The notes: generated by a model not told the origin, from the sequence alone. A DNA stretch of 64,000 bases from Erwinia sp. E_sp_B01_1 (GCF_036865545.1 NZ_CP142208.1:4650001-4714000), one strand, 5' to 3'; positions 51,667 to 62,776 are shown, numbered from the stretch's first letter. Numbers and translations: made by a program.

Positions 51667-51836
51667 TTGTTCCTCGCTCAATGACTTTTGCTTCAGGGTA
51701 AACCCCATTAGTTTAGCGAACAGCGGGCCGTTTCGCTGCCTGTGGTCTGAACAACGCGCTTCTGGCCCCGGCAATCGTTTGCTTTTAGCCGCTATATGAT
51801 TAAAATCGCCACTTCGTTTGTCAGAGAGCCCGGAAA

Positions 51837-53225
51837 ATGTCCTCCCCAATTCCCGATGCAGAAGCCAGCCGTAACCCTATTCCCACTGCACACAGTGAGC
51901 TGATCTACCGTCTGGAAGATCGTCCTCCTCTGCCGCAGACCCTGTTTGCCGCCTGTCAGCATTTACTGGCGATGTTTGTTGCGGTGATTACGCCAGCCCT
52001 GCTGATTTCTCAGGCGTTAGGCCTGCCCGCGCAGGATACGCAGCACATTATCAGCATGTCGCTGTTTGCTTCGGGCGTGGCTTCGCTGTTGCAGATCAAA
52101 ACCTGGGGGCCGGTAGGTTCAGGCTTACTGTCGATTCAGGGCACCAGTTTCAACTTCGTCACGCCGCTGATTATGGGTGGAATGACGCTGAAAAATGGCG
52201 GGGCCGACGTGCCCACCATGATGGCGGCGCTGTTTGGCACGCTGATGCTGGCCTCCTGCACCGAGATGATCCTCTCCCGCTTCCTGCATCTTGCCCGGCG
52301 CGTCATTACCCCGCTGGTTTCCGGCATTGTGGTGATGATTATCGGCCTGTCTTTGATTCAGGTCGGCCTGACCTCCATCGGGGGCGGCTTTGCAGCTATG
52401 AGCGATCACACTTTTGGCGCGCCAAAGAATCTGCTGCTTGCTGGCGCGGTGCTGCTGGTGATTGTGCTGCTTAACCGTCAGCGTAACCCTTATCTGCGGG
52501 TTGCTTCACTGGTGATTGCTATGGCCGTGGGCTATCTGCTTGCCTGGGCCCTGGATATGCTGCCTGAGACAACATCGCCGGTGAATCAGGATCTGATAAC
52601 TCTGCCAAGGCCGTTTTACTATGGACTGAGCATTGACTGGAATCTGCTGATCCCGCTGATGCTGGTCTTTATGGTGACCTCGCTGGAAACCATTGGTGAT
52701 ATCACCGCGACCTCGGATGTCTCCGAGCAGCCCGTTACCGGGCCGGTATATATGAAACGCCTGAAAGGCGGCGTGCTGGCAAACGGGCTTAATTCCTTCG
52801 TCTCTGCACTGTTCAATACCTTCCCTAACTCCTGTTTTGGTCAGAACAACGGCGTGATCCAGCTGACCGGCGTGGCCAGTCGCTATGTGGGCTTTGTGGT
52901 AGCTCTGATGCTGGTTGTTCTCGGCCTCTTCCCGGCAGTGAGCGGCTTTGTGCAGCACATTCCGGAACCCGTGCTGGGCGGTGCCACGCTGGTCATGTTC
53001 GGCACCATCGCCGCTTCCGGCGTGCGCATTGTCTCCCGCGAGCCGCTAAACCGCCGGGCGATCATGATCATGGCGCTGTCGCTGGCCGTGGGGTTAGGCG
53101 TTTCTCAGCAGCCGCTGATCCTTCAGTTCGCACCTGACTGGTTGAAAACGTTGCTCTCCTCCGGCATTGCCGCTGGCGGCATTACTGCCATCATTCTGAA
53201 TCTGCTCTTTCCTCAGGAAAAATAA
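51837..53225 (+). CDS. xanP: Xanthine permease XanP
   Basis: Proton-coupled purine (xanthine) transporter of the NCS2/NAT family in the inner membrane. Hydrophobic helices fill the protein, and the NAT signature regions [26 protein letters not shown] (near 323-348) and [21 protein letters not shown] (near 279-299) are present. It is 462 residues (E. coli XanP 463). The next gene is yicH, as in E. coli, with gltS missing between recG and xanP. Confidence 0.93.
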   Translation: MSSPIPDAEASRNPIPTAHSELIYRLEDRPPLPQTLFAACQHLLAMFVAVITPALLISQALGLPAQDTQHIISMSLFASGVASLLQIKTWGPVGSGLLSIQGTSFNFVTPLIMGGMTLKNGGADVPTMMAALFGTLMLASCTEMILSRFLHLARRVITPLVSGIVVMIIGLSLIQVGLTSIGGGFAAMSDHTFGAPKNLLLAGAVLLVIVLLNRQRNPYLRVASLVIAMAVGYLLAWALDMLPETTSPVNQDLITLPRPFYYGLSIDWNLLIPLMLVFMVTSLETIGDITATSDVSEQPVTGPVYMKRLKGGVLANGLNSFVSALFNTFPNSCFGQNNGVIQLTGVASRYVGFVVALMLVVLGLFPAVSGFVQHIPEPVLGGATLVMFGTIAASGVRIVSREPLNRRAIMIMALSLAVGLGVSQQPLILQFAPDWLKTLLSSGIAAGGITAIILNLLFPQEK

Positions 53226-53353
53226 TCCGTTCCTGTGCCATCCTGTGGGGATTAACGGAGGGTCTGCGGGCCCTCTGACCCCGCAGACGGTTGAGCTTCG
53301 ATGATAAATCAGGCATAACAACCTTTTGCCTGATGTTCACAGGGACAGATGCC

Positions 53354-55033
53354 ATGAAAGTATTCGGAAAAATTCTGCTGACCCTGCTGCTGGTGCTGTT
53401 ACTGGCCACAGTGGCAGTCTATGTCGTGCTGCAAACCCAGTGGGGCGCCGGGTGGATCAGTCGCACCCTCAGCAAGCACACCGATTACCAGCTGACCATG
53501 AGCAAGCTGGAGCATAACTTCTCCGATCCTGACCTTCTGATCCTGAACAACGTCTCTTTTGGGCATAAAACCCAGCCGGCCATACTGACAGCGAAGCGCG
53601 TAGAGCTTGAACTTAGCTGGATCCAGTTTACTCAGCCACTGCATTTCTCCAGCATCCGGCTGGACAATGGCGTACTGAATATTACGGATGGCAAAACGCT
53701 GCCGTTAGAGGCTGACCGGCTGCAGCTGAGCCAGATGGCGGTTAACAGCCCTCACTCCAGCCTTCCCGTTTCGGCTAAGCGTGTGGATGGCGGTATCGTG
53801 CCGTGGAAACCTCTGGCGAACAATTTCACCGGCAGCGATGCCAGTTTCCAGATGAGCGCAGGATCGCTGGAAATCAACGGCTTCCCCGCCTCTGACGTGC
53901 TGATCCAGGGCCGTGTAAACAACAAACAGCTGGTGATGAGCAACGTTGGAGCGGATGCCGCGCTGGGTTCAGTGACGGCCAGCGCGCAGCGTGATGCCCA
54001 GGGCAACTGGCAGGTCGCCAGCTTGAGACTCAACAGTATTCGCCTGCAAACGGATAAGACCCTCAGCGATTTTCTTGATCCGTTACTCGCCCTGCCCTCC
54101 GTGCATTTCGACCGTATTGATATGACAGATGCGCGTCTGGAAGGCACAGACTGGGCAGTGACCGACCTGGATATGGCGCTTAAAAATATCACGCTGCGCA
54201 ACGGTGACTGGGAAAGTGATGACGGCTCGCTGTCGATGAATGCCAGCACCTTTGTCAATGGCAGCCTGCAGCTCAACGATCCGATTGTGGATATGACCTT
54301 TTCCCCTGAAGGCGTGGCGCTGTCGCAGTTCAGTTCCCGCTGGGTCAATGGCCTGATCCGTACCGCAGGCAAATGGACCCGCAATGATAAGAAACTGACG
54401 CTGGATCAGGTGGCTGTGGCTGGCCTGGAGTATACCCTGCCGCAGAACTGGCGTGGGCTTTGGCTGGCACGCCTGCCGGGCTGGCTGGACAGTGTTGAAG
54501 TGAGTAAATTCGCCGCCAACCGGAATCTGATTATTGATATTGACCCGGCCTTCCCTTTCCAGATGACCTCTCTTGAAGGAAATGGCAGCAATTTGCAGCT
54601 GGCACGGGATCATCAGTGGGGGATCTGGTCGGGCAATCTGAGCCTGAACGCCGCCGAAGCGACGTTTAACCGCGTGGATGTCCGTCATCCTTCCATCAGC
54701 CTGAATGCCGATGCCAGCAACATCAACATCACCGAATTAAGCGCCTTTACTAAAAACGGCATGATTGAGAGCCTGGCTACGCTGTCTCAGCAGCCCCAGC
54801 GGGCGCTTACCATCACTCTGAATGGCCGTCAGGTTCCGGTCAACCTGCTGCATGAATGGGGCTGGCCAATGCTGCCGCTGGAAGGCGAAGGCGATTTACA
54901 GCTAAAAGCTCAGGGCAGTCTGGCCGCCGATGCGCCGTTAAAACCCTCAGTTAACGCCACTCTTTCCGCCACCGCTGGTGACAAGACACTTCAGCAAACG
55001 ATGCGGGCAGGCCAGGTCACCGGGGCGCAGTAG
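53354..55033 (+). CDS. yicH: AsmA-family protein YicH
   Basis: Inner-membrane-anchored AsmA-family protein. The start at 53354 (MKVFGKILLTLLLVLLL) gives the N-terminal anchor and was preferred over an upstream ATG at 53291; a GGGACAG ribosome site precedes it. A single membrane helix (7-27) is followed by a periplasmic body of about 530 residues with AsmA repeats. Length 559 (E. coli 569). Members help phospholipid transport between membranes, but YicH itself is not well characterised. It follows xanP. Confidence 0.9.
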   Translation: MKVFGKILLTLLLVLLLATVAVYVVLQTQWGAGWISRTLSKHTDYQLTMSKLEHNFSDPDLLILNNVSFGHKTQPAILTAKRVELELSWIQFTQPLHFSSIRLDNGVLNITDGKTLPLEADRLQLSQMAVNSPHSSLPVSAKRVDGGIVPWKPLANNFTGSDASFQMSAGSLEINGFPASDVLIQGRVNNKQLVMSNVGADAALGSVTASAQRDAQGNWQVASLRLNSIRLQTDKTLSDFLDPLLALPSVHFDRIDMTDARLEGTDWAVTDLDMALKNITLRNGDWESDDGSLSMNASTFVNGSLQLNDPIVDMTFSPEGVALSQFSSRWVNGLIRTAGKWTRNDKKLTLDQVAVAGLEYTLPQNWRGLWLARLPGWLDSVEVSKFAANRNLIIDIDPAFPFQMTSLEGNGSNLQLARDHQWGIWSGNLSLNAAEATFNRVDVRHPSISLNADASNINITELSAFTKNGMIESLATLSQQPQRALTITLNGRQVPVNLLHEWGWPMLPLEGEGDLQLKAQGSLAADAPLKPSVNATLSATAGDKTLQQTMRAGQVTGAQ

Positions 55034-55056
55034 AGATTTCCATTTCATTCAGTGAT

Positions 55057-55097
55057 ATTCCTGAAGCGCGGGCTTAACTTTCCCGCACTTCAGGAAT
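55057..55097. terminator. Large hairpin between yicH and rluF
   Basis: ATTCCTGAAG (55057-55066) pairs with CTTCAGGAAT (55088-55097), with an inner GCGGG/CCCGC stem and one mismatch, loop CTTAACTTT. No T-run follows on the plus strand. It may end yicH transcription or act on both strands. Confidence 0.5.
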
Positions 55098-55164
55098 GTC
55101 CGCCATATCTCTTGTTTTAAGCATCCCACGGGTAAGGTATAGTCCGTTTTTTTACGGAGGAACC

Positions 55165-56049
55165 ATGCTGACCAACTCATCCATTCGTCTGAACAAATAC
55201 ATCAGCGAGAGCGGTATCTGCTCCCGTCGCGATGCCGATCGTTATGTCGAACAGGGCAACGTTTTTATTAACGGCAAGCGTGCCGCAGTAGGCGATCAGG
55301 TCTTCCCTGGTGATGTGGTGAAAGTGAACGGTCAGCTGATTGAGCCGCGTAATGAAGAAGATCTGGTGCTTATCGCGCTCAACAAACCGGTGGGCATCAT
55401 CAGTACCACGGAAGACAGTGAGAAGGATAACATCGTCAATTTTGTTAACCACAGCAAGCGAGTCTTTCCGATCGGACGTCTGGATAAAGAGTCTCAGGGA
55501 CTGATTTTCCTCACTAACCACGGCGACCTGGTGAACAAAATTCTGCGTGCCGGTAACGACCACGAAAAAGAATATCTGGTGACCGTGAATAAACTCGTGA
55601 CCGACGAGTTTATTCACGGGCTTGGGGCAGGAGTGCCGATGCTCGGCACCGTGACCAAAAAATGCAAAGTGAAGAAAGAAGCGCCGTTTGTGTTCCGCAT
55701 TACCCTGGTGCAGGGGCTGAACCGTCAGATCCGCCGGATGTGTAAACATTTTGGCTATGAAGTGACGAAGCTTGAACGTGTGCGGATCATGAACGTCAGC
55801 CTGAAAGGCCTGCCTCAGGGCGAATGGCGTGATTTTACCGATGATGAGCTGATTGAGCTGTTTAAGCTGATCGAGAATTCCTCTTCAGAAGAGGAGCCCA
55901 CTAAAAAACCAAAGCCGAAGCCGAAAGCTAAACCCGCCGTGGCCAAAAAACCTGCCAGCAGCGGGCCTAAAGGCGCAGCAACGCCAGCCGAAAATGCAGC
56001 CGCCCGTAAGCGCTTTAACCAGCCGGGCCGGAAAAAGAAAGGGCGCTGA
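55165..56049 (+). CDS. rluF: 23S rRNA pseudouridine(2604) synthase RluF
   Basis: RsuA-family pseudouridine synthase. The ATG at 55165 follows GGAGGAACC; an earlier ATG at 55096 lacks a ribosome site. The S4 domain ([31 protein letters not shown], near 7-37) precedes the catalytic domain with Asp in [12 protein letters not shown] near residue 107. The C-terminal tail is Lys/Pro/Ala-rich. Length 294 (E. coli 290). It is convergent with fabY across a 16-base gap. Confidence 0.95.
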   Translation: MLTNSSIRLNKYISESGICSRRDADRYVEQGNVFINGKRAAVGDQVFPGDVVKVNGQLIEPRNEEDLVLIALNKPVGIISTTEDSEKDNIVNFVNHSKRVFPIGRLDKESQGLIFLTNHGDLVNKILRAGNDHEKEYLVTVNKLVTDEFIHGLGAGVPMLGTVTKKCKVKKEAPFVFRITLVQGLNRQIRRMCKHFGYEVTKLERVRIMNVSLKGLPQGEWRDFTDDELIELFKLIENSSSEEEPTKKPKPKPKAKPAVAKKPASSGPKGAATPAENAAARKRFNQPGRKKKGR

Positions 56050-56060
56050 ATCAGCGCCCT
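56040..56060. terminator. Hairpin at the rluF-fabY convergent junction
   Basis: AGGGCGCTGA/TCAGCGCCCT is a perfect palindrome that includes the rluF stop codon. On the minus strand it is followed by TTTCTTTTT, so it is a plausible fabY terminator. Confidence 0.65.
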
Positions 56061-56065
56061 GAGCC

Positions 56066-57064
56066 TTACCCGCCGGAACCGCCCTGCTCCAGGGCTCCAT
56101 CAGGATCGGCGGGCAGTACGATATAAACACCCTCAAACACCGCACCACAGACTTCATTGCCAAACAGTTCGACCTCCAGCTGCACCCTGGCTTTTCGACC
56201 ACGCGCCAGCCTGTCCAGATCGCCACTCAACGAGCCCAGATCGGCTACCGCGCCCGGTTTCCCGGTGATCGGATGGCTGTAACGGATATGCGCATCGGCC
56301 AGAATGATGGTGCCCCCCAGATGACGCTCACGCAGTAACAGCCAGATCAACCCCCAGCCGGTCAGGGTGGCCAGCGAGAACAGGCTGCCCGCAAACAGCG
56401 TATGGTGCGGATTCTGATTGCCGGTCTCCGGCATGGTGGTGATGAACTTCTGCCCGGTAAATTGCAGAATCCGCACCCCCATTTTCTCACTGAGCGGGAT
56501 ATGATCGTACCAGGCCTGCTGCAGTTGTCCGCACCAGTCAGCGCGATGCAGAATGTCATCCAGTGACATCACCGATTTGATCATCAGAAAATGGCGAACC
56601 GGGGTGGTTTGCGGAACGGTGATTTCACCCTGATTGACATATCCCAGTTTGGCAAAGAACTCGACGGCATCTTCGCGGGCGCTACACACCACGCGCTTTG
56701 CCCCTTCCTGTCGCGCCACGGACTCAAGCGTCATGGCGACCAGCGTCCCCAACCCTTTGCCCTGCACTGAGGGATGAACGGCCAGGAAGCGGATAGCCGC
56801 TTCATTTTCCGCATTGATATACAGCCGGCCGGTTGCAACCGGATCGCCGCGCTCGTCCACCACCATCTGATGATGTGCCAGCGCATCCCAGGCATCTCTT
56901 TCAGAGCCCATAGGCTGATGAAGAGGCTTGCGCAACATTTCCCAGCGGAACTGATAGTAGATATCCAGCTCTTCTGCTGTTTCAGGCACCCGAAGATGAT
57001 ACATAAAATGGTTCTCTCTCTCTGAGCCAGCGCGGCCTTGCTGCCGTTCAGCCAGCGGCTTCAC
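56066..57064 (-). CDS. fabY: Fatty acid initiation enzyme FabY (YiiD), GNAT plus thioesterase-like protein
   Basis: E. coli FabY (YiiD) is proposed as an acetoacetyl-ACP synthase. The N-terminal GNAT acetyltransferase-like domain spans about 20-160 ([26 protein letters not shown]) and a hot-dog domain follows ([25 protein letters not shown] near 222-246). The start is a GTG at 57064 that overlaps the dtd stop (GTGA), coupling it to dtd; a later ATG at 57004 ([14 protein letters not shown]) is an alternative. It is 332 residues (E. coli 329). It is last in the yihX-yihY-dtd-fabY run. Confidence 0.92.
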   Translation of the reverse strand: MKPLAERQQGRAGSERENHFMYHLRVPETAEELDIYYQFRWEMLRKPLHQPMGSERDAWDALAHHQMVVDERGDPVATGRLYINAENEAAIRFLAVHPSVQGKGLGTLVAMTLESVARQEGAKRVVCSAREDAVEFFAKLGYVNQGEITVPQTTPVRHFLMIKSVMSLDDILHRADWCGQLQQAWYDHIPLSEKMGVRILQFTGQKFITTMPETGNQNPHHTLFAGSLFSLATLTGWGLIWLLLRERHLGGTIILADAHIRYSHPITGKPGAVADLGSLSGDLDRLARGRKARVQLEVELFGNEVCGAVFEGVYIVLPADPDGALEQGGSGG

Positions 57065-57498
57065 ACCTGCAGCCAGAACGTCACGGGGCCATCATTGACC
57101 AGTGAAACCTGCATATTAGCGGCAAACCGTCCCGTTTCCGTAACGATCTCCTTCTCCCGACAGCAGCCAACAAAATAGTCATAGAGACGTTCGGCTTCGT
57201 CAGGATCGGCGCCACCAGAGAAGCTGGGCCGCATGCCTTTTTGGGTATCCGCAGCCAGGGTGAACTGCGACACCACCAACAGGCTGCCTCCTGCCTGCTG
57301 CACATTCAGATTCATTTTGTCGTTTTCGTCGCCAAAAATACGATAACCCAGCACCCGTTCGCACAGGCGCTGCGCTTTTTGCTGGTCATCGCCTTTTTCC
57401 ACGCCGAGCAGGATCAGTAAGCCTGGTCCAATTTCGCCAGTGGTTTCACCTGCCACCTTCACGCTGGCACTCAGCGCTCGTTGAAGTAATGCAATCAT
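57061..57498 (-). CDS. dtd: D-aminoacyl-tRNA deacylase (also in the YihY fusion)
   Basis: Removes D-amino acids from mischarged tRNA. ATG 57498 ([15 protein letters not shown]) is preceded by a GA-rich site and gives 145 residues, the E. coli length. [21 protein letters not shown] near 78-98 and the C-terminal [11 protein letters not shown] are characteristic. Its own start is intact, so Dtd could be made alone even if the fusion is real. Confidence 0.95.
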   Translation of the reverse strand: MIALLQRALSASVKVAGETTGEIGPGLLILLGVEKGDDQQKAQRLCERVLGYRIFGDENDKMNLNVQQAGGSLLVVSQFTLAADTQKGMRPSFSGGADPDEAERLYDYFVGCCREKEIVTETGRFAANMQVSLVNDGPVTFWLQV

Positions 57499-58368
57499 GT
57501 CCGCTCGTCTTCTTCTTTTTTGTTCTTCCTGTTTCAGCAGACGATAGTCGCCCAGGGTGGCACTGATTTCTGCCCCCAGCAGTACGATACACCAGGTCCA
57601 GTATACCCACAAAAACAGGATGGGGATCACGGCCAGAACGCCGTAAATCAACTGATACGAAGGGAACATCGTAACATAGAGCGCAAAACCTTTTTTCCCC
57701 AGCTCAAACAGCAATCCTGCCACCAGCGCCCCAATCAGCGCGTCTTTACCCGCGACCTGTCGGGTGGGAACAATGCTGTACAGCAGAAAGAAAGCCAGCC
57801 AGGAAAGCAGCAGGGGAAAAACCCGCAGCCCATAGTCTATGACCCAGCTAACGCCCGTCACGGATGCCCAGCGCAGCGACAGCAGATAGGAGCTGATGGC
57901 TAGACTCGCGCCGGCCAGCAGCGGCCCCAGCGTCAGAATCATCCAGTAGACAGCAAAGGAGTAGACTATGGGGCGCTTGCGTTTACTGCGCCAGATGGTG
58001 TTCAGCGAAGTGTCTATGGCGTACATCAACAGCAGCGCCGTGACCACCAGGCCACAGGCGCCCACTGCCGTCATCTTGGTGACGTTAGCCACAAACTGCT
58101 CAAGATAGCTCTGAACCACCGTGCCTGAAGCGGGCACGAAGTTATTAAAGATAAACGTTTTTAACTGCGTACTGACATCAGCGAACGAGGGGAAAGCGGC
58201 AAAAAGCGCAAACACCACCGCGACCAGCGGCACCAACGACAGCAGCGACACATAGGCCAGGTTCCCGGCCAGAGTGGTCATTCCATCTTCTTCAATGCGC
58301 TGCCATAACAACTTTATCCAGGCCCAGAAAGCACGCATACGGTGCCGGTAGTGATTAACCAGGCTCAT
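57061..58368 (-). CDS. yihY: Fused YihY-Dtd frame: inner-membrane YihY with D-aminoacyl-tRNA deacylase
   Basis: YihY is an inner-membrane protein of the BrkB/virulence-factor family with about six membrane helices ([19 protein letters not shown] near 35-53 to [13 protein letters not shown] near 255); its role is unclear. E. coli YihY is 290 residues and ends before dtd. Here a T6 run at 57516-57521 (A6 on the sense strand) keeps the frame open through KRRRRAD into [11 protein letters not shown] of Dtd, giving 435 residues. With A5 the frame ends at TGA 57495-57497, overlapping the dtd ATG (ATGA). The start is the ATG at 58368, abutting yihX. Confidence 0.88.
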   Translation of the reverse strand: MSLVNHYRHRMRAFWAWIKLLWQRIEEDGMTTLAGNLAYVSLLSLVPLVAVVFALFAAFPSFADVSTQLKTFIFNNFVPASGTVVQSYLEQFVANVTKMTAVGACGLVVTALLLMYAIDTSLNTIWRSKRKRPIVYSFAVYWMILTLGPLLAGASLAISSYLLSLRWASVTGVSWVIDYGLRVFPLLLSWLAFFLLYSIVPTRQVAGKDALIGALVAGLLFELGKKGFALYVTMFPSYQLIYGVLAVIPILFLWVYWTWCIVLLGAEISATLGDYRLLKQEEQKRRRRADMIALLQRALSASVKVAGETTGEIGPGLLILLGVEKGDDQQKAQRLCERVLGYRIFGDENDKMNLNVQQAGGSLLVVSQFTLAADTQKGMRPSFSGGADPDEAERLYDYFVGCCREKEIVTETGRFAANMQVSLVNDGPVTFWLQV

Positions 58369-58965
58369 TTAAATACGATCGCTGAAGAACAATGGGACCA
58401 CAGTGGCATCGGTAACGTGCACGCAGTGAATGCCCAAAGCCCGGGCAGCTTCAATATTGGCAAGATTATCATCAAAGAAAATGGCCTCTGCCACCGAGGC
58501 TTCTTCCGCATTCAGTAGTTGCTGCCAGATTTCGGGTTCAGGCTTACGCAAGCCCATCTCCTGGGAGAGATACAGCCTGTCTGCCGCTTCCTGAACTTCA
58601 GGATACTGGGTAGGCCAGAAAGCACAGTGTAATTTGTTGGTGTTAGAGAGGATGACGACTCTGTCCCCCTGCTCGCGCAGCTTGTGCATGATGGCGATGA
58701 CTTCAGGACGCACGCCGACAAACACCGCCTGCCAGCCCGCAGCAAACTGCTCAAAGCTCAGGGCTACGTCCAACTGCTCGCACATCTGTGCGGCGAACTC
58801 TTCGTCACTGATTTCCCCCCGTTCATGCTGTTCAAAAGCCTCTCCCATCTGGAAACGGCTTTGCAGCGTAGCTAGCGGGACACGACCGAGATCGCTCCAG
58901 ACGCCAAGAACCCGGTTGAAATCAATATCAACAATGACGTTACCTAAATCAAAGATATACAGCAT
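58369..58965 (-). CDS. yihX: HAD-family phosphatase YihX
   Basis: E. coli YihX dephosphorylates alpha-D-glucose 1-phosphate. HAD motif 1 is FDLGNVIVDID (near 4-14), motif 2 VVILSNTN (near 107-114) and motif 4 FFDDNLANIEAARALG near 167-182. The ATG at 58965 follows AAAGGAGATGACC. It is 198 residues (E. coli 199). Its stop abuts the yihY start, so the two are coupled. It begins the yihX-yihY-dtd-fabY operon. Confidence 0.95.
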   Translation of the reverse strand: MLYIFDLGNVIVDIDFNRVLGVWSDLGRVPLATLQSRFQMGEAFEQHERGEISDEEFAAQMCEQLDVALSFEQFAAGWQAVFVGVRPEVIAIMHKLREQGDRVVILSNTNKLHCAFWPTQYPEVQEAADRLYLSQEMGLRKPEPEIWQQLLNAEEASVAEAIFFDDNLANIEAARALGIHCVHVTDATVVPLFFSDRI

Positions 58966-59055
58966 GGTCATCTCCTTTTGTGCCGGTGAGCTATTCACTC
59001 TAGCGGTAAATCGGGAGGCTGAACAGGAGAGGGGTTTGAAAACGGAGAGAAGATT

Positions 59056-59080
59056 CAGGGCCGGAAGCGTTCCGGCCCTG
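59056..59080. terminator. Hairpin downstream of typA
   Basis: CAGGGCCGGAA-GCG-TTCCGGCCCTG is a perfect 11-bp stem 28 bases past the typA stop. The following T-content on the minus strand is modest. Confidence 0.6.
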
Positions 59081-59107
59081 AAGAGTGCAGCACTAAATTA
59101 AGGGAAA

Positions 59108-60931
59108 TTAACCCTCTTTAGGACCACGGCTTGCGCGTTTACGATCGTTTTCAGTCAGGTGACGTTTACGAATACGTACGGACAGCGGAGTCACTTCTAC
59201 CAGTTCGTCATCATCGATGAACTCGATAGCCTGCTCAAGAGTCATCTTGATAGCTGGAACCAGAGTGGTGGCTTCGTCTGTACCGGAAGCACGCATGTTG
59301 GTCAGTTTCTTACCGGTCAGGCAGTTAACGGTCAGGTCGTTAGAACGTGAGTGAATACCGATGATCTGGCCTTCATACACTTCCGCACCGTGACCCAGGA
59401 ACAGCTTACCGCGGTCCTGCAGGCTGTACAGTGCAAAGGCTACTGCTTTACCCTGGCCGTTAGAGATCAGCACGCCGTTCTGACGCTGGCCCACTTCGCC
59501 CTGACGGATATCGTCGTAATGGCTGAAGGTGGAGTACAGCAGACCGGTACCGGAGGTCATGGTCATGAATTCGTTACGGAAACCGATCAGGCCACGGCTT
59601 GGGATAACGTAGTCAAGACGTACGCGACCTTTGCCATCCGGATCCATGTTTTTCATGTCCGCTTTACGTTCACCCATCGCCTGCATCACAGAACCCTGGT
59701 GCTGTTCTTCGATATCCAGCGTAACGTTTTCGAATGGCTCCTGCTTGCGGCCTTCGAAGTCACGGAAGATAACTTTCGGACGGGATACCGCCAGCTCGAA
59801 ACCTTCACGACGCATGTTTTCAATCAGAACAGACAGGTGAAGCTCACCACGACCGGAGACGCGGAAAGCATCAGCGTCGGTAGTTTCTTCAACACGCAGC
59901 GCCACGTTGTGCACCAGCTCTTTGTTCAGACGGTCAAGGATCTGACGTGAAGTCACATACTTACCTTCTTTACCGCAGAACGGGGAGGTGTTGACGTTAA
60001 AGAACATGGTTACGGTAGGTTCATCAACGCTCAGAGCTGGCAGCGCCTGTACATTCTGTGGATCACAGATGGTATCAGAGATGTTCAGCTCGCCCAGACC
60101 GGTGATAGCGATGATATCGCCAGCTTCCGCTTCTGTCGCTTCGATACGCTCAAGACCCATGTGAGTCAGCACTTTGCCAACTTTCGCGTTACGGGTTTTG
60201 CCTTCGCTATCGATGATAGTAACCTGCTGGTTCGGCTTCACTTTACCGCGCTTGATGCGGCCGATGCCGATAACACCAACATAGTTGTTGTAGTCCAGCT
60301 GGGAAATCTGCATCTGGAACGGCGCTTCCATCTCAACCTGCGGAGGAGAAACGTGTTTCACGATAGCTTCATACAGCGGGGTCATGTCTTCAGCCATATC
60401 GGCGTGGTCAAGACCAGCGATGCCGTTGATAGCAGAAGCATAGATAACCGGGAAATCGAGCTGCTCGTCGGTCGCGTCCAGGTTAACGAACAGGTCAAAG
60501 ACCTGATCAACAACCCAGTCTGGACGTGAGCCAGGACGGTCAACTTTGTTGATGACCACGATCGGCTTCAGACCATTAGCAAAAGCTTTTTTGGTCACGA
60601 AGCGGGTTTGCGGCATAGGGCCATCCGTTGCATCCACAACCAGCAGCACCGAGTCAACCATTGACATCACACGCTCAACCTCACCGCCGAAGTCGGCGTG
60701 TCCTGGGGTATCCACGATGTTGATGCGGTAGTCGTTCCATTTAATGGCGGTGTTTTTTGCGAGGATGGTAATCCCACGCTCTTTCTCCAAATCGTTGGAG
60801 TCCATTACGCGTTCAGTAGCTTCAGTGCGGGCGTCAAAGGTCCCGGATTGCTGCAGCAACTTATCAACCAGGGTAGTTTTACCATGGTCAACGTGGGCAA
60901 TAATGGCGATGTTACGCAAATTTTCGATCAC
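59108..60931 (-). CDS. typA: Ribosome-associated GTPase TypA (BipA)
   Basis: Translation-factor GTPase of the EF-G-like class that helps 50S assembly and stress adaptation. The 607 residues equal E. coli BipA. G1 is [15 protein letters not shown] (near 11-25), G2 RGITI, G3 [13 protein letters not shown] near 74-86, and G4 NKVDRPG near 128-134; the C-terminal domain carries the family-specific block near 540-607. It is divergent from glnA, the conserved pair, across a 435-base control region. Confidence 0.98.
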   Translation of the reverse strand: MIENLRNIAIIAHVDHGKTTLVDKLLQQSGTFDARTEATERVMDSNDLEKERGITILAKNTAIKWNDYRINIVDTPGHADFGGEVERVMSMVDSVLLVVDATDGPMPQTRFVTKKAFANGLKPIVVINKVDRPGSRPDWVVDQVFDLFVNLDATDEQLDFPVIYASAINGIAGLDHADMAEDMTPLYEAIVKHVSPPQVEMEAPFQMQISQLDYNNYVGVIGIGRIKRGKVKPNQQVTIIDSEGKTRNAKVGKVLTHMGLERIEATEAEAGDIIAITGLGELNISDTICDPQNVQALPALSVDEPTVTMFFNVNTSPFCGKEGKYVTSRQILDRLNKELVHNVALRVEETTDADAFRVSGRGELHLSVLIENMRREGFELAVSRPKVIFRDFEGRKQEPFENVTLDIEEQHQGSVMQAMGERKADMKNMDPDGKGRVRLDYVIPSRGLIGFRNEFMTMTSGTGLLYSTFSHYDDIRQGEVGQRQNGVLISNGQGKAVAFALYSLQDRGKLFLGHGAEVYEGQIIGIHSRSNDLTVNCLTGKKLTNMRASGTDEATTLVPAIKMTLEQAIEFIDDDELVEVTPLSVRIRKRHLTENDRKRASRGPKEG

Positions 60932-60963
60932 AGCTTTGCCTCAGGCATTAGAAATAGCGCGCT

Positions 60964-60992
60964 ATTGTACACGGATTAATCGAAGGACTGAA
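60964..60992 (-). promoter_or_regulatory. Candidate typA promoter
   Basis: On the minus strand TTCAGT (60987-60992) and TACAAT (60964-60969) have a 17-base spacer and lie 33 bases before the typA ATG. The -35 is weak. Confidence 0.45.
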
Positions 60993-61049
60993 CAGGATCA
61001 CAAATTTCAATTAAAGATAACTGTCAGGATTGCTTTTCTAACCATAAAC

Positions 61050-61066
61050 AGTGCAAGAATTGCACT
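61050..61066. promoter_or_regulatory. 17-bp palindrome upstream of the glnA enhancers
   Basis: AGTGCAA-GAA-TTGCACT is a perfect 7-3-7 palindrome. It resembles an NtrC site with the half-sites turned inside out (TGCAA instead of GCACC at the outer position). It is 29 bases from the centre of the first NtrC site. Function unknown. Confidence 0.4.
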
Positions 61067-61078
61067 CCATCGAAAAAA

Positions 61079-61126
61079 TGCACCAGAATAGTGCTGCATC
61101 AGCACTCGATAGCACCAAAATGGTGC
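61079..61126. promoter_or_regulatory. Two NtrC enhancer sites for glnA
   Basis: TGCACCAGAATAGTGCT (61079-61095) and GCACCAAAATGGTGC (61112-61126) fit the NtrC consensus TGCACCA-N3-TGGTGCA. Their centres are 139 and 107 bases before the expected glnAp2 start, matching the E. coli sites at -140 and -108. A single half-site (TGGTGCA) at 61140-61146 could be a weak governor site. Confidence 0.85.
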
Positions 61127-61200
61127 GCGACTTCCATCATGGTGCAGGTCCCGTATCACGAGAGGGCGCATCATAGCGCTTTTTCAGGGTATTAATAAAG

Positions 61201-61217
61201 TTGGCATAGATTTCGCT
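61201..61217 (+). promoter_or_regulatory. glnAp2 sigma-54 promoter
   Basis: TTGGCATAGATTTCGCT has GG at 61203-61204 and GC at 61215-61216, with the required 10-base spacing, and is almost identical to the E. coli glnAp2 box TTGGCACAGATTTCGC. The start site would be near 61228, leaving a leader of about 140 bases before glnA. Confidence 0.9.
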
Positions 61218-61366
61218 TTATTACACCCAAGCGAAGAATGCCAGTTTCCACAACGGTTGATAGCTTGTCAGAGATCTTTATTATCGGTTGACTATGCCAG
61301 ATAAGCAAAGTCCTGAATGAAGTTCTCTTACCACGACGACAATGACAAAATCCAGGAGAGTTAAGT

Positions 61367-62776
61367 ATGTCCGCTGAACACGTTCTGTCGATGATGAACG
61401 AGCACGAAGTCAAGTTTGTTGATCTGCGCTTTACCGATACCAAGGGTAAAGAACAGCACGTCACCATTCCTGCTCATCAGGTAAACGCTGACTTCTTCGA
61501 AGAAGGCAAAATGTTTGACGGCTCCTCAATCGGTGGCTGGAAAGGAATTAACGAATCAGACATGGTTCTGATGCCTGACTCAACTACCGCCGTGCTGGAT
61601 CCATTCTTCGAAGATCCTACGCTGATTATCCGTTGCGATATCCTCGAGCCAGGCACCATGCAGGGTTACGACCGCGACCCACGTTCCATTGCCAAGCGTG
61701 CTGAAGATTTCCTGCGCTCTTCCGGCATTGCAGACACCGTTCTGTTTGGCCCTGAGCCAGAGTTCTTCCTGTTTGACGATATCCGTTTCGGCAGCAGCAC
61801 TTCCGGTTCCCATGTTGCTATCGACGATGTCGAAGCTTACTGGAACAGCGGTAAAGCTTACGAAGGCGGCAACAAAGGTCACCGTCCAGGTCTGAAAGGC
61901 GGTTACTTCCCGGTTCCTCCGGTCGACTCTTCACAGGACATCCGTTCTGCTATGTGTCTGACCATGGAGCAGATGGGTCTGGTTGTTGAAGCTCATCACC
62001 ACGAAGTGGCTACAGCGGGTCAGAACGAAGTGGCAACCCGCTTCAACACCATGACCAAAAAAGCTGACGAAATTCAGATCTACAAATACGTTGTTCACAA
62101 CGTGGCTCATGCTTACGGCAAAACGGCCACCTTTATGCCGAAGCCTATGTTCGGTGATAACGGTTCCGGTATGCACTGCCATATGTCACTGTCTAAAGAC
62201 GGTAACAACCTGTTCGCTGGTGACAAATACGGCGGCCTGTCTGAAATGGCCCTGTTCTACATCGGTGGTGTTATCAAGCACGCTAAAGCGATCAACGCCC
62301 TGGCGAACCCGACCACCAACTCCTACAAGCGTCTGGTCCCAGGCTACGAAGCGCCTGTTATGCTGGCTTACTCTGCCCGTAACCGTTCTGCTTCTATCCG
62401 TATCCCAGTGGTTGCCAGCCCGAAAGCACGTCGTATCGAAGCTCGCTTCCCTGATCCAGCGGCTAACCCATACCTGTGCTTCGCTGCATTGCTGATGGCT
62501 GGCCTGGACGGCATCATCAACAAGATCCACCCTGGCGATGCGATGGACAAAAACCTGTACGACCTGCCGCCGGAAGAAGAAGCTGAGATCCCGAAAGTGG
62601 CTGGTTCACTGGACGAAGCTCTGGCTGCACTGAACGAAGACCGCGAGTTCCTGACCCGTGGCGGCGTGTTCACTGACGACACCATCGAAGCTTATATCGC
62701 ACTGCGTAAAGAAGAGATGGACCGCGTTCGTATGACGCCACACCCGGTTGAGTTCGAGCTGTACTACAGCGTTTAA
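61367..62776 (+). CDS. glnA: Glutamine synthetase, type I
   Basis: ATP-dependent glutamine synthetase, the main ammonia assimilation enzyme. The 469 residues equal the E. coli length. The start [20 protein letters not shown] follows [20 protein letters not shown] (metal site, near 127-141), the [10 protein letters not shown] block near 265 and NRSASIRIP near 340 are intact. Tyr in NLYDLPPEE near 398 is the adenylylation site used by GlnE. NtrC-dependent transcription is expected. It heads the glnALG operon, ending in a strong terminator that allows partial read-through. Confidence 0.98.
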   Translation: MSAEHVLSMMNEHEVKFVDLRFTDTKGKEQHVTIPAHQVNADFFEEGKMFDGSSIGGWKGINESDMVLMPDSTTAVLDPFFEDPTLIIRCDILEPGTMQGYDRDPRSIAKRAEDFLRSSGIADTVLFGPEPEFFLFDDIRFGSSTSGSHVAIDDVEAYWNSGKAYEGGNKGHRPGLKGGYFPVPPVDSSQDIRSAMCLTMEQMGLVVEAHHHEVATAGQNEVATRFNTMTKKADEIQIYKYVVHNVAHAYGKTATFMPKPMFGDNGSGMHCHMSLSKDGNNLFAGDKYGGLSEMALFYIGGVIKHAKAINALANPTTNSYKRLVPGYEAPVMLAYSARNRSASIRIPVVASPKARRIEARFPDPAANPYLCFAALLMAGLDGIINKIHPGDAMDKNLYDLPPEEEAEIPKVAGSLDEALAALNEDREFLTRGGVFTDDTIEAYIALRKEEMDRVRMTPHPVEFELYYSV

